Shown: positions 27,613 to 36,687, numbered from the stretch's first letter. The stretch is 64,000 nt of DNA from Mycolicibacterium sp. S2-37 (GCF_017352375.1 NZ_JAFEVR010000015.1:186001-250000), one strand, 5' to 3'. A program made the numbers and translations. The notes: generated from the sequence alone by a model not told the origin.

Positions 27613-28190
27613 CTGGACATCCCACTTCGCCACGCGCCACTTCGCGATTGTCTCCCACACCGGCCGGCCCGCCCGTCAAGCAGGGCGTCGGACACCGCCG
27701 ATGTCGCCTGCGCGACCGCCGCACCGACCACGACACCGGCCAGCACGTCGCTGGGATAGTGCACGCCGAGCACGAGCCGCGACAGCACCATCGGCGGCAC
27801 CAGCACGGCGGGCAGCGGCAGGCCGGTGACCCGCCCGATCAGCAGGGCGGCCGCGGTGGTCGACGTGGCGTGCGCGGACGGAAAGGACAACCGGCTGGGC
27901 GTGCCGACGTTGACCGCGACGTCGGGGTGGTGCGGCCGCTCACGGCGGACGACGCGTTTGATCAGCACGGCGGCGGCGTGGGCGGCGAACGCGCCGACGC
28001 CCGCGGTCACCCATTCCCTGCGCCGGTCGGGAGCCAGCACCGCGCCCAGACCGGCGACGGCCAGCCACCCCGCGCTGTGTTCGCCGAAGTGCGAGAGGGC
28101 GCGCGCGCCGGTGAGGGCTCCGGGGCGGCCGGCCAGCGCCGCCTGCACCGCCACCAGCGCGGCATCCTCGCCGCGCGGTTGCTCACTCAT
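27609..28190 (-). CDS. PAP2-family phosphatase, candidate decaprenylphosphoryl-phosphoribose phosphatase
   Basis: This membrane phosphatase is the Rv3807c homologue; its proposed job is removing the 5-phosphate from decaprenylphosphoryl-5-phosphoribose, the UbiA product. The 193 residues show all three PAP2 signatures: KRVVRRERP (about 78-86), SFPSAHAT, and SRLVLGVHYPSD, with several membrane helices. It is 3 bp from glfT2 and overlaps ubiA by 4 bp. The exact substrate is inferred from context and from literature on the homologue. Confidence 0.9.
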   Translation of the reverse strand: MSEQPRGEDAALVAVQAALAGRPGALTGARALSHFGEHSAGWLAVAGLGAVLAPDRRREWVTAGVGAFAAHAAAVLIKRVVRRERPHHPDVAVNVGTPSRLSFPSAHATSTTAAALLIGRVTGLPLPAVLVPPMVLSRLVLGVHYPSDVLAGVVVGAAVAQATSAVSDALLDGRAGRCGRQSRSGAWRSGMSR

Positions 28191-28193
28191 CGG

Positions 28194-30122
28194 TCATCGG
28201 ACCTCGTGCGGGGAGAGCAGGACCGTCTCCCACTTCTGCGTGCTGGTCAGCACCGGCAGCGCCGCGCGGTAGACGCGCCGCATCCGGTTGAACTTGCGAG
28301 CCAGCCGGAGGTGCTGCCGCATCGACTCCTTGAGCAGCGCGAACATCTTCGCGCGGTCCCGCTGGCGGTAGACGACGCCCCGGCCGTCGGCGGTGGTGAC
28401 CGTGACGCCGTCGACCTTGCAGAGCAGGAACCAGCGGGCGTCCTGGGTCGCGACGTTGAGCTGCGGCCGCTCGTGGTGGGCCGGGTCTTCCTTCTTGAGC
28501 TGGTGGGTGAGCCCCCTGGCCAGCCGGATGGCGATGGCGGGTGTGCTGGCCGGGATCCGGGTCTTGCGGCGACGCTTCTCCGACGGTGCGGGCAGTGCGG
28601 TGGCGCCGGGCAGCACCACGGCGTCCGGATACTGCTCGCGCATCTTGCGCACCTCGGGCAGCGCACTCTCCAGGATCGAGAAGATGTGCTCGGGTCCGCC
28701 GAGGAAGTCGGCCATCGCCTTGGTCTGGATGGCGACGGTCGAGTACTCGAGGCACAGCAGGTGCTTGATGGTGGCCTTGACCGACGAGGCGAGCAGCCCG
28801 CCCACGTTGCCGTCCCAGTGCATGGCCGCGACGACGAGGCGGTTGCGCAGGTGGAAGTAGGCCTGCCAGTCGATGGCGTCGTCCTTGTCACTCCAGGCCA
28901 TGTGCCAGATCGCCGCGCCGGGCAGGGTGACGGTGCCGTAGCCGTGCTCCGCGGCGCGCAGCCCGTAGTCGGCGTCGTCCCACTTGATGAACAGCGGCAG
29001 CGGCTGGCCGAGTTCCTCGGCGACCTGCCGCGGGATCATGCACATCCACCAGCCGTTGTAGTCGGCGTCGATGCGGCGGTGCAGGAGCTTGCTGCGGTCG
29101 GCGTCGTCGGACAGCGGATACTTCGCGAAGTCGTGGTCGTACTCCGCGTGCGGCGCCGCGGTCCACATGAAGTTCTCCTGGTCGACCACCTCGGCCATGA
29201 TGTGCAGATGTGACGGCTCCTGCAGGTTGAGCATCTGCCCGCCGACCAGCGTCGGACGCTTGGCGAACCGGTTCATGGCCAACGCCCGCAGGATCGAGTC
29301 CGGTTCGACGCGGATGTCGTCGTCCATGAACAGGATCTGCTCGCAGTCGGTGTTCTTCAGCGCCTCGTACATGACGCGGCTGTAGCCGCCCGAGCCACCG
29401 AGGTTGGGCTGGTTGTGGATGGTGAGCCGGTCGCCGAGCGCGGCCGCGGCGGCGGCGAAGTCCGGGTGGTCCTTGGCCTTCTTGGTGCCCTGATCGGAGA
29501 CGATGACGGCGCCGATCACCTCATCGACCAGTGGATCCGATGTCAGTGCGGCGAGGGCGTTGACGCAGTCGGCCGGCCGGTTGAACGTCGGGATGCCCAC
29601 GGCGATGTTCGCCCGCCCGGGTGCCGGCTCGCCGGCGTACCAACCGGCGTTGCGCACGACGCATTCGCTGTCGGTGGTGATGTCGAACCAGATCCAGCCG
29701 CCGTCCTCGAACGGCGCGAGGTCGATCTCGAACTCGACGACGCCCGGGCGCTCGGCGGTGCCGGACGCCTCGCTGCCGCCGACGGTGATGCGGGCGCCGG
29801 TCGCCTTGGTGCGGTACACGTCGATGCGGGCGCTGCCGATCAGTTCGACGCGCAGGACGACGGCGTCCAGCGTTGACCAGCGTCGCCAGTAGCTGGCCGG
29901 GAAGGCGTTGAAGTAGGTGGCGAAGGAGACCTCGGAGTCGGCGCCGATCTCGAGGGTGGTCCGCGACGGCGCATGCGCGCGGCGCGCGTTGGTGTCCGAT
30001 TCCTCTATATAGAGCTTGCGTACGTCGAGCGGTTCGCCCGGCCGCGGCAGGATGACGCGCGACAGCAGGCTGACCGCGCGCGATTCTCCGGCATCGAGCG
30101 CGCCGGTGGGGATGTCACTCAT
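28194..30122 (-). CDS. glfT2: GlfT2 bifunctional galactofuranosyltransferase
   Basis: GlfT2 polymerises the galactan of arabinogalactan with alternating beta-1,5 and beta-1,6 linkages from UDP-galactofuranose. The 642 residues include an N-terminal beta-sandwich-like domain (about 1-155) and a GT-A domain with FNRPADC, the metal-binding FMDDDIR motif (about residue 255), and the catalytic-base region WDDADYG. A helical C-terminal part follows. The ATG at 30122 lies 13 bp after the glf stop, so the two enzymes that supply and consume UDP-galactofuranose are co-transcribed. Confidence 0.96.
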   Translation of the reverse strand: MSDIPTGALDAGESRAVSLLSRVILPRPGEPLDVRKLYIEESDTNARRAHAPSRTTLEIGADSEVSFATYFNAFPASYWRRWSTLDAVVLRVELIGSARIDVYRTKATGARITVGGSEASGTAERPGVVEFEIDLAPFEDGGWIWFDITTDSECVVRNAGWYAGEPAPGRANIAVGIPTFNRPADCVNALAALTSDPLVDEVIGAVIVSDQGTKKAKDHPDFAAAAAALGDRLTIHNQPNLGGSGGYSRVMYEALKNTDCEQILFMDDDIRVEPDSILRALAMNRFAKRPTLVGGQMLNLQEPSHLHIMAEVVDQENFMWTAAPHAEYDHDFAKYPLSDDADRSKLLHRRIDADYNGWWMCMIPRQVAEELGQPLPLFIKWDDADYGLRAAEHGYGTVTLPGAAIWHMAWSDKDDAIDWQAYFHLRNRLVVAAMHWDGNVGGLLASSVKATIKHLLCLEYSTVAIQTKAMADFLGGPEHIFSILESALPEVRKMREQYPDAVVLPGATALPAPSEKRRRKTRIPASTPAIAIRLARGLTHQLKKEDPAHHERPQLNVATQDARWFLLCKVDGVTVTTADGRGVVYRQRDRAKMFALLKESMRQHLRLARKFNRMRRVYRAALPVLTSTQKWETVLLSPHEVR

Positions 30123-30135
30123 GTGGGGGTGCTCT

Positions 30136-31344
30136 CTAGTCTTCTCGGGGCGGGGTGAGCGGCGCTCCGTCTCGCAGGTGCGGCGCCAACGTGTTGTCGT
30201 ACATGTTCAGCGCACTGGCGATCGCCATGTGCATGTCCAGGTACTGGTAGGTGCCCAACCGACCGCCGAACAGCACCTTGGCCGACGCTGTCTCGGCCTT
30301 GGCCCGGTTGCGGTAGGCCGCCAGCAGCGCCCGGTCGGACTCGGTGTTGATCGGATAGTAGGGCTCGTCGTCGGCGTCGGCGAAACGGGAGAACTCGCGC
30401 ATGATGACGGTCTTGTCGGTCGGATAGGCGCGTTCGGGATGGAAGTGCCGGAACTCGTGGATCCGGGTGAAGGGCACGTCGGCGTCGTTGTAGTTCATCA
30501 CGGGCGTGCCCTGGAAATCGCCCGTCGGCAGCACCTCGAGTTCGAAGTCGAGGGTGCGCCAGCCCAGCCGGCCCTCGGCGTAGTCGAAGTAGCGGTCCAG
30601 CGGGCCGGTGTAGATGACGGGCGCGTCCGGGGACGCGGCGCGCAGGCCGTCGCGGACGTCGAACCAGTCGGTGTCCAACCGCACCTCGATGCGATCGTCG
30701 GCGGCCATGTTCTCCAGCCACTTCGTGTAGCCGTCGACGGGCAGACCCTCGTAGGTGTCGTTGAAGTAGCGGTTGTCGAAGGTGTAGCGGACCGGCAACC
30801 GGGTGATGTTGCCCGCAGGAAGTTCCTTGGGATCGGTCTGCCACTGCTTGGCGGTGTACCCCTTGACGAACGCCTCGTAGAGCGGTCGGCCGATCAGCGA
30901 GATCGCCTTCTCCTCGAGGTTGGTGGCCTCGGCGGTGTCGAATTCGGCGGCCTGTTCGGCGATCAGCGCCCGTGCCTCGTCGGGGGTGAAGTAGCGGCCG
31001 AAGAACTGACTGACCAGGCCGAGGCCCATCGGGAACTGATAGGCCTGGCCGTCGTAGAGCGCGAACACCCGGTGCTGGTAGCCGGTGAACTCGGTGAACT
31101 GCCGCACGTAGTCCCACACCCGCTGGTTGGACGTGTGGAAGAGGTGGGCGCCGTAACGGTGGACCTCGATCCCCGTCTGCGGTTCGGGTTCGGAGTAGGC
31201 GTTGCCGCCGATGTGGTTACGCCGTTCGACGACCAGGACGCGCTTGTCGAGTTGGGTCGCAACGCGCTCGGCGATCGTCAGGCCGAAGAAGCCGGAACCG
31301 ACGACGATCAGGTCGAATGGACCGGCGGAAGCTGGAGCGGTCAT
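30136..31344 (-). CDS. glf: UDP-galactopyranose mutase
   Basis: Glf is an FAD enzyme that interconverts UDP-galactopyranose and UDP-galactofuranose. From ATG 31344 there are 402 residues: the dinucleotide-binding motif VVGSGFFG near residue 14, the RRNHIGGNAYSE flavin-contact stretch, RYGAHLFHTS with conserved His, and the family motif YTGPLDRYFDY. Upstream frame extensions are rejected because they precede the flavin fold by too much. A possible -10 (TACCCT) lies 8 nt upstream. First gene of the minus-strand glf-glfT2-phosphatase-ubiA-aftB run. Confidence 0.96.
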   Translation of the reverse strand: MTAPASAGPFDLIVVGSGFFGLTIAERVATQLDKRVLVVERRNHIGGNAYSEPEPQTGIEVHRYGAHLFHTSNQRVWDYVRQFTEFTGYQHRVFALYDGQAYQFPMGLGLVSQFFGRYFTPDEARALIAEQAAEFDTAEATNLEEKAISLIGRPLYEAFVKGYTAKQWQTDPKELPAGNITRLPVRYTFDNRYFNDTYEGLPVDGYTKWLENMAADDRIEVRLDTDWFDVRDGLRAASPDAPVIYTGPLDRYFDYAEGRLGWRTLDFELEVLPTGDFQGTPVMNYNDADVPFTRIHEFRHFHPERAYPTDKTVIMREFSRFADADDEPYYPINTESDRALLAAYRNRAKAETASAKVLFGGRLGTYQYLDMHMAIASALNMYDNTLAPHLRDGAPLTPPRED

Positions 31345-31352
31345 CGGCAGCA

Positions 31353-31358
31353 AGGGTA
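31353..31358 (-). promoter_or_regulatory. Candidate -10 for glf
   Basis: TACCCT on the minus strand, 8 nt before ATG 31344. It would drive the galactan/arabinan precursor operon divergently from erp. Confidence 0.35.
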
Positions 31359-31520
31359 TCCGACCCGGCCGCCAGGCCCCGACGTGCTGCCCCCGAGTCG
31401 GTTCGCACACTATGTCGCGATTCGCTCACGATTGCGCATCGTCACTCTAGACACAGCAGTCACACCCGTAGCATCGATCACGTCGGCGCCTGGGCGGGAA
31501 ATGACGAGGTCCAGCGTCGG

Positions 31521-31559
31521 CGCAAGTAGCCAACGCAAGTGATCAACGCAAGTAGCCAA
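31521..31559 (+). repeat. Three contiguous 13-bp iterons upstream of erp
   Basis: 31521-31533 and 31547-31559 are identical (CGCAAGTAGCCAA). The unit between them, 31534-31546, differs at three positions. They lie 47-85 bp before the erp start, in the glf/erp divergent region. Confidence 0.85.
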
Positions 31560-31605
31560 TACGTGCCAGCCGTACCTGCAGTAGTTAGATATTGAGGAGA
31601 CTTCC

Positions 31606-32550
31606 GTGCCGAATCGACGTCGCAGCAAGGCTTCGTCAGCCATGAGCGCGTTCGCCGCCGTGGCCGTCGCAAGTCCGATCGCCGGGATCGCCGTGACCCA
31701 GCTGTCCGGTCCGAGCGATGAGCCTCAGCACCGTGAATTCGTCCAGGCCGCCCTGGTCACCGACCTGCCCACCGAACTGCTCGGCGCGCTCTCGCAGGGC
31801 CTTTCGCAGTTCGGCATCAACCTGCCGACCGGCATCCTGGGTGCGCCAGGCGCGTCGCCGGTGGTCACCACTCCCGGTCTGGGCGCGGCGGGGCTGACCC
31901 CGCCCGGGCTGACCCCACCCGGGCTGACCCCGCCCGGCCTGACCGCGCCCGGTCTCACTGCCCCCGGCCTGACCACCCCCGGCCTGACCGCGACCACCCC
32001 CGGGCTGACCGCGCCAGGACTGTCGGTACCGCCGGCCACCGCGACCGCGCCGGGTCTGACCACGCCCGGCCTGACCACGCCGGGTCTGACCACGCCGGGT
32101 CTGACCACTCCCGGTCTGACCACGCCCGGTCTGACCGATGTGGGTCTGACCAACCCGGCCCTGACCAGCCCCCTCGGTGACGCCGGGCTCACCACGCCGG
32201 GTCTGACCACACCGGGCCTCGATCCCGCGCTGGCGCCCATCTCGAACTCGGCATTGACCGCACCCGGGGAGATCCCGATCTCCGCACCGCTGACGGCCGA
32301 TCCCGCGTTGGGCACCTACCCGATCCTCGGGGACCCGTCGCTCGCGGCGATCTCCCCGGCCGCAGCGCCCAGCGGCGGTCTGATCAGTGACCTGTCCAGC
32401 GCGGCGAACTCCCTCGGCGCCGGACAGGCGATCGATCTGCTCAAGGGCGTCCTGATGCCGGCGATCACCGGCGCGATCAAGTCCGCCACCCCGGGCGCCG
32501 TGCCCGGTGTGCCGCCGGTGCCGCCGCCCCCGCCGGCACCCGGCTTGTAA
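31606..32550 (+). CDS. erp: Erp (exported repetitive protein)
   Basis: Erp is a cell-surface protein needed for full virulence and envelope integrity in mycobacteria. The 314 residues comprise a signal peptide (about 1-30), a conserved N-terminal segment (EFVQAALVTDLPTEL), a central PGL[TS] repeat block (about residues 85-207), then a C-terminal hydrophobic region and Pro-rich end. The block has about 17 Pro-Gly-Leu units, a region known to vary in length and composition between species. GTG 31606 is preceded by GAGGAG. A strong terminator follows. Divergent from glf, as in M. tuberculosis. Confidence 0.93.
   Translation: MPNRRRSKASSAMSAFAAVAVASPIAGIAVTQLSGPSDEPQHREFVQAALVTDLPTELLGALSQGLSQFGINLPTGILGAPGASPVVTTPGLGAAGLTPPGLTPPGLTPPGLTAPGLTAPGLTTPGLTATTPGLTAPGLSVPPATATAPGLTTPGLTTPGLTTPGLTTPGLTTPGLTDVGLTNPALTSPLGDAGLTTPGLTTPGLDPALAPISNSALTAPGEIPISAPLTADPALGTYPILGDPSLAAISPAAAPSGGLISDLSSAANSLGAGQAIDLLKGVLMPAITGAIKSATPGAVPGVPPVPPPPPAPGL
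31858..32223 (+). repeat. PGLT-coding repeat block of erp
   Basis: Runs of about 15-bp units encoding T/P/A-P-G-L-T, most uniform at about 32056-32133. About 17 PGL units are interrupted by a short linker near 32020-32045. It is a coding minisatellite likely to vary among strains. Confidence 0.9.
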
Positions 32551-32562
32551 GACCTGTTGCCG

Positions 32563-32601
32563 AACGGCACCGCAGAAGCCTTCGTGCTCTGCGGTGCCGT
32601 T
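32563..32601 (+). terminator. Strong hairpin terminator after erp
   Basis: Perfect 14-bp arms (32563-32576 and 32588-32601) around an 11-nt loop, starting 13 bp after the erp stop. No U-tract. Confidence 0.75.
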
Positions 32602-32667
32602 GCATGGGTCGGACAATCGCTACCCGATTCGGCCGTGTCGAAACATCAGTAACACACGACACATACG

Positions 32668-32673
32668 TAACAT
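32668..32673 (+). promoter_or_regulatory. Candidate -10 for the amidase gene
   Basis: TAACAT, 6 nt before GTG 32680, with no ribosome-binding site in the short gap. It fits a leaderless message. Confidence 0.5.
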
Positions 32674-32679
32674 CGATCC

Positions 32680-34299
32680 GTGCTGTCCCGTCGACCTGCG
32701 CCGCTTCTCTTCACCGCTATCGCGGCGACGATCGTCATGCTGCCGCTCGCGGTCGACGGCATCTCCGGTGACGCCGCGGCCCCGCCGGCGGTGGAGGATC
32801 TCACGCTGACCCAGCAGCCCCTCGAGGGTCTCGGTGGCGGCGAGACCATCCGCGAGATCCACCAGGACACACCGTTCGCGATGGTCGCCCTGACCGCTGC
32901 CGACCTCACCGGCACCTCGGCACGCGTGCGGGCCAAGAAGGCCGACGGCTCCTGGGGTCCCTGGTATGACGCCGAACCGCTCGAGGGTGTCGGCGAGGAC
33001 GATGCCGCAGTGCGCGGCACCGACCCCGTGTTCGTCGGCCGCACCAATACCGTCCAGATCTCGGTCACCCGTCCGGTGGGCGCCGCCCCGACCGGCGCCG
33101 CGCCCGCGGCCGAGAAGCCGGCCGGCCAGCGGCCGCTGGGATACATCCCGGCCAACGTCGAACAGCCCATCGCGCAGAACCTCAACGCCGTGCTGATCAG
33201 TCCCCCGCAGGCGCCGGTCGACGGGCTCCCGCTGCCCAACGCCGCCATGACCCCCGGGGTGCCGCCGCGCATCATCACCCGCGCGCAGTGGGGCGCTGAC
33301 GAGTCGATGCGCTGCGGCGCACCGCATTACGACCGGACGGTCCGCGCAGGCATCGTGCACCACACCGCGGGCAGCAACGATTACGCCCCCGAGGATTCAG
33401 CGGGCATGATCCGGTCGATCTACGAGTACCACACCCGGACGCTGGGTTGGTGCGACCTCGGGTACAACGCCCTGGTCGACAGATACGGCCAGGTATTCGA
33501 AGGCCGCGCGGGCGGAATGGACCGCCCCGTCGCGGGCTCGCACACCGGTGGGTTCAACAACGACACCTGGGGTGTGGCGATGATGGGCAACTTCGAGGTG
33601 GTGCCGCCCACGCCGATCCAGCTGCGCAACACCGGAAGGCTGCTGGGCTGGCGCCTGGGCCTCGACCACGTCGACCCGTTGGGCACCGTGGTGCTGACCT
33701 CGGCCGGCGGTTCGTTCACCCACTTCCCGGCGGGCGCGACGCCGACGTTGCCGTCGATCTTCACCCACCGCGACGTCGGCGTCACCGAGTGTCCCGGCAA
33801 CGCCGCCTACGCAGCGATGGGTGAATTGCGTGCGATCGCGGCCCGGTTCAACAAGCCGCCCGGTCCGGAGGATCTCGCCGAATCGCTGCGCGGCGGCGCG
33901 ATCTACGACCGGTGGGCGAAGATGGGCGGCATGGCGAGCATGCTCGGCGCGCCCACCACCCCGGAGGCGCCCGGCGCCGACAACGCCCGCTACGTCCGGT
34001 TCGATCGCGGCGCGATCTACTGGTCCCCGGCGAGCGGTGCGGCCCCGGTGACCGGCGCCATCTACGACGCGTGGGGTTCGCTCGGATTCGAGCGTGGCGC
34101 GCTGGGCCTGCCGACCAGCGGCGAGATCCACGAACCGCTGTGGATCAAGCAGAACTTCCAGCACGGGACGCTGAACTTCGACCGGGAGAAGGGCACGGTC
34201 ACCCGGGTGATCGACGGTGTGCCGCTCGAGTTGCCGCCGTCGTCCTCGCACGCGCCGCCGGTGCAGCTGGAACGCTTCAGCGCACCGATCAGCCCCTAG
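32680..34299 (+). CDS. PGRP/amidase-2 family N-acetylmuramoyl-L-alanine amidase with LGFP repeats (Rv3811 homologue)
   Basis: This exported peptidoglycan amidase of 539 residues has an N-terminal signal sequence (about 1-28) and an Ig-like segment. The PGRP core begins at ITRAQWGADES (about 202), with zinc-ligand candidates in GIVHHTAGS (His about 228) and in FTHRDVGVTECPG, and the WCDLGYN and MMGNFE strands. Two or three LGFP-type repeats (MLGAPTTPE, ALGLPTSGE) at the C-terminus would bind cell wall. It resembles the corynebacterial Csp1-associated region. The gene is separated from erp by a terminator, so it has its own promoter. Convergent with the Cof phosphatase gene, 8 bp apart. Confidence 0.9.
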   Translation: MLSRRPAPLLFTAIAATIVMLPLAVDGISGDAAAPPAVEDLTLTQQPLEGLGGGETIREIHQDTPFAMVALTAADLTGTSARVRAKKADGSWGPWYDAEPLEGVGEDDAAVRGTDPVFVGRTNTVQISVTRPVGAAPTGAAPAAEKPAGQRPLGYIPANVEQPIAQNLNAVLISPPQAPVDGLPLPNAAMTPGVPPRIITRAQWGADESMRCGAPHYDRTVRAGIVHHTAGSNDYAPEDSAGMIRSIYEYHTRTLGWCDLGYNALVDRYGQVFEGRAGGMDRPVAGSHTGGFNNDTWGVAMMGNFEVVPPTPIQLRNTGRLLGWRLGLDHVDPLGTVVLTSAGGSFTHFPAGATPTLPSIFTHRDVGVTECPGNAAYAAMGELRAIAARFNKPPGPEDLAESLRGGAIYDRWAKMGGMASMLGAPTTPEAPGADNARYVRFDRGAIYWSPASGAAPVTGAIYDAWGSLGFERGALGLPTSGEIHEPLWIKQNFQHGTLNFDREKGTVTRVIDGVPLELPPSSSHAPPVQLERFSAPISP

Positions 34300-34307
34300 T
34301 CCGGCCG

Positions 34308-35123
34308 CTACATCCACCAGCGCTCGAGGACGCGCGCGAGCCCGTCCTCGCTGTTGCGGGCGGTCACCTCGTCCGCGGCGGCCAGCGCCTCCGGGTGCGC
34401 GTTGCCCATCGCGACGCCGTGTCCGGCCCAGCGCAGCATCGGGATGTCGTTGGGCATGTCGCCGAAGGTGACGATGTCGGCGGCGATCAGCCCTAGCGGC
34501 CGCGCCAGTTCATCGACCCCGGTCGCCTTGCTGATCCCCCGCGGCACCACCTCGATCAGCCCGTTGTTCGTCGAGTAGGTGATGTCGCCTGCGGAGCCCA
34601 GGTGCCCGGACAGCTCGGCGGCCATGTCGGCGCTGCTGGCGCCGGCCTTGCGGATCAGCAGCTTCACCGCGGGCGCGCTGAGCAGATCCTCCATCGACAC
34701 CTCGGTGTTGTCGGGGTTGAGCCACGCATGCTCGTATCCCGGTGAACTCACGAACTGCGGCGTCGCGGCGTCGTGCGCCGACCGGCCCACCCGCTCGACG
34801 GCCAGCCCAGCCCCCGGGATGACGCGGGTCGCGATGTCGGCCAGCTGCTGCAACGCCTCGGTCGACAGCGTGCGCGCCGACAAGATGCGATCGGTCGCGG
34901 GGTCGTAGATCACCGCGCCGTTGGCGCACACCGCCATCGGCGCCAGGCCCAGCGCATCGACCACCGGGCCGATCCAGCGCGGCGGGCGCCCGGTGGCCAG
35001 CACGAATTGCGCGCCGGCGTCGACGGCGGCGTGGACCGCGGCGCGCGTGCGGGGCGACACGTGCTCGTCGTCGTCGAGCAGTGTGCCGTCCACATCGGTG
35101 GCGATCATCGCGGGCAGTGTCAT
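34308..35123 (-). CDS. Cof-type HAD-superfamily phosphatase
   Basis: The 271-residue HAD hydrolase has motif I DVDGTLLDDD at the N-terminus, motif II VLATGRPP, a Cof-type C2 cap, and the terminal GDMPNDIPML motif with the metal-binding Asp residues. Members hydrolyse small phosphorylated metabolites such as sugar phosphates; the substrate here is unknown. The ATG at 35123 overlaps the stop of the upstream acyltransferase (ATGA, 35120-35123). It is the third gene of a run with two acyltransferases, the same arrangement as Rv3813c-Rv3815c. Longer upstream frames are rejected because they overlap that gene. Confidence 0.9.
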   Translation of the reverse strand: MTLPAMIATDVDGTLLDDDEHVSPRTRAAVHAAVDAGAQFVLATGRPPRWIGPVVDALGLAPMAVCANGAVIYDPATDRILSARTLSTEALQQLADIATRVIPGAGLAVERVGRSAHDAATPQFVSSPGYEHAWLNPDNTEVSMEDLLSAPAVKLLIRKAGASSADMAAELSGHLGSAGDITYSTNNGLIEVVPRGISKATGVDELARPLGLIAADIVTFGDMPNDIPMLRWAGHGVAMGNAHPEALAAADEVTARNSEDGLARVLERWWM

Positions 35124-35878
35124 CGAGGCAATCCGCCTTCTCCTGTTCGCCGGCGGGCCCGTTCGGCCAGCTCGGCTTCTTCGAGGCGCCGGGCCTCGGC
35201 CGGTGTCGGTGCACCGCCGCCGAGGCGGTGCGGCACCCAGTACGCGCCCTCCGGCCGCGGATACCGCGCCTGGGCCCGGTCCAGCAGCTCGGTCATGGCG
35301 CTCCGCAGTACGGCGCCGAGTTCGGCGGCGCCACCGGTCGGTGGAATCGGCGCACCGACCTCCACCGCGACGGGAATCTTCCTGTGCCCCAGGTCTCTCG
35401 GCTGGTCCTTGGTCCAGATCCGCTGGGTCCCCCACACGATGAGCGGGACGATGGGCACCCCGGCCTCCAACGCCATGCGCACCGCTCCGGTCTTGAACTC
35501 CTTGAGTTCGAAGCTGCGGCTGATGGTGGCCTCCGGATACACCCCGACCAGCTCGCCGGCGCGCAGCGACTGGACGGCGACGGCGTACGCACCCGCCCCG
35601 GCGCGCCGGTCGACGGGAATGGTGCCGGTGTGCCTGATCAGGAATCCGACCGCCCTCACCTGCTCCATCTCGGACTTGATCATGAACCGGAGGCGCCTAC
35701 CGCGCTTCTTGACCGCCAGCGCGGCGGGTAGGAAGTCGACGTAGCTGGTGTGGTTGATGGCCACGACGCCTCCGCCGCGTGCCGGGATGTACTCGAGCCC
35801 CTGGTAGTCGATGCGGGTTCCGGTGACCCTGGTGGCCGCCTCGGCGGTGATCTCCAGTGCGCGAAAGACCGGCTCCAT
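35120..35878 (-). CDS. PlsC-family 1-acylglycerol-3-phosphate acyltransferase (downstream copy)
   Basis: The 252 residues carry the acyltransferase motifs: block I NHTSYVDF (His about 41), the FMIKSEM segment, block III region VGVYPEATISRS, and block IV IVPLIVWGTQRIW. It probably acylates lysophosphatidic acid or a related lipid at the inner membrane. ATG 35878 aligns exactly with the start of the neighbouring paralogue (both begin M/V-E-P-V). The gene follows its paralogue after 5 bp and overlaps the phosphatase by 4 bp. The C-terminal tail is basic. Confidence 0.9.
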   Translation of the reverse strand: MEPVFRALEITAEAATRVTGTRIDYQGLEYIPARGGGVVAINHTSYVDFLPAALAVKKRGRRLRFMIKSEMEQVRAVGFLIRHTGTIPVDRRAGAGAYAVAVQSLRAGELVGVYPEATISRSFELKEFKTGAVRMALEAGVPIVPLIVWGTQRIWTKDQPRDLGHRKIPVAVEVGAPIPPTGGAAELGAVLRSAMTELLDRAQARYPRPEGAYWVPHRLGGGAPTPAEARRLEEAELAERARRRTGEGGLPR

Positions 35879-35883
35879 AGGCG

Positions 35884-36681
35884 CTATCCCGAGGCCTCCG
35901 CGGCTCCGGTCGCTCCGCCGGGTCCCTGGCGCCGCGCCTCGCGTGCCGCGGCCTTCTGGGCGGCCTCCTCGAGATCCATCCGGTTCGCCTCGGCCAGCGT
36001 CGGCGCGCCGCCGCCGAGCCGGTGCGGCACCCAGAACTCGCCGGGCGGATGCGGACCGTAGGCGTCCTGCACCCGTTCGAGCAGATGCTGCATGCGGTGG
36101 TGCAGCAGCGCGCTCAGTTCGGGTGCGGGCAGCGTCGGCGGGATGGGTTCGCCGACGGCGACCGAGATCGGCACCTTGGGCCGCAACAGCTTCTTCGGGT
36201 GGCCCTTGGTCCAGATGCGCTGAGCGCCCCAGACGATGTGCGGGACGATCGGCACGCCCGCGGCGATCGCCATCCGCGCCGCACCGGACTTGAACTCCTT
36301 GATCTCGAAGCTGCGGCTGATCGTGGCCTCGGGATACACGCCGACGAGTTCGCCGGCCGCGAGCGCCTGGCAGGCGTGCTCGAACGACGCGGCGCCGCTG
36401 TCGCGGTCCACTTCGATGTGGCGCAGGCTGCGCATGATCGGCCCGGTGATCTTGTGGTCGAAGACCTCTTTCTTCGCCATGAAGCGGACCTTGCGGCCGA
36501 GCTTCTGCTGGTAGGCGGGCAGCCCGGCGAAAGTGAAGTCGAAATAGCTGGTGTGGTTGATCGCCACCACCGCTCCGCCGGTCTTCGGCAGATTCTCCAC
36601 ACCGGTGACCGTGAACGTCAGCCCCTGCATCCGCCAGGCCAGCCGGGCGAGCTGGATGACTGTTCCGTACACCGGTTCCAC
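35884..36681 (-). CDS. PlsC-family 1-acylglycerol-3-phosphate acyltransferase (upstream copy)
   Basis: This 265-residue paralogue of the next gene has NHTSYFDF (His about 42), RFMAKKEVF, VGVYPEATISRS and IVPHIVWGAQRIW. Both end with a shared PHRLGGGAPT element before a variable charged tail, which indicates tandem duplication. GTG 36681 is supported by TACGCT 6 nt upstream on the minus strand. It is the first gene of the acyltransferase-acyltransferase-phosphatase run. The acyl donor and acceptor are unknown. Confidence 0.9.
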   Translation of the reverse strand: MEPVYGTVIQLARLAWRMQGLTFTVTGVENLPKTGGAVVAINHTSYFDFTFAGLPAYQQKLGRKVRFMAKKEVFDHKITGPIMRSLRHIEVDRDSGAASFEHACQALAAGELVGVYPEATISRSFEIKEFKSGAARMAIAAGVPIVPHIVWGAQRIWTKGHPKKLLRPKVPISVAVGEPIPPTLPAPELSALLHHRMQHLLERVQDAYGPHPPGEFWVPHRLGGGAPTLAEANRMDLEEAAQKAAAREARRQGPGGATGAAEASG

Positions 36682-36687
36682 ACCGCC

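Noticed and set aside
31858..32223. Repeat block of erp as a possible CRISPR array
   Set aside because: The repeats are contiguous, in-frame and code for Pro-Gly-Leu units; there are no unique spacers of constant length and no cas genes.
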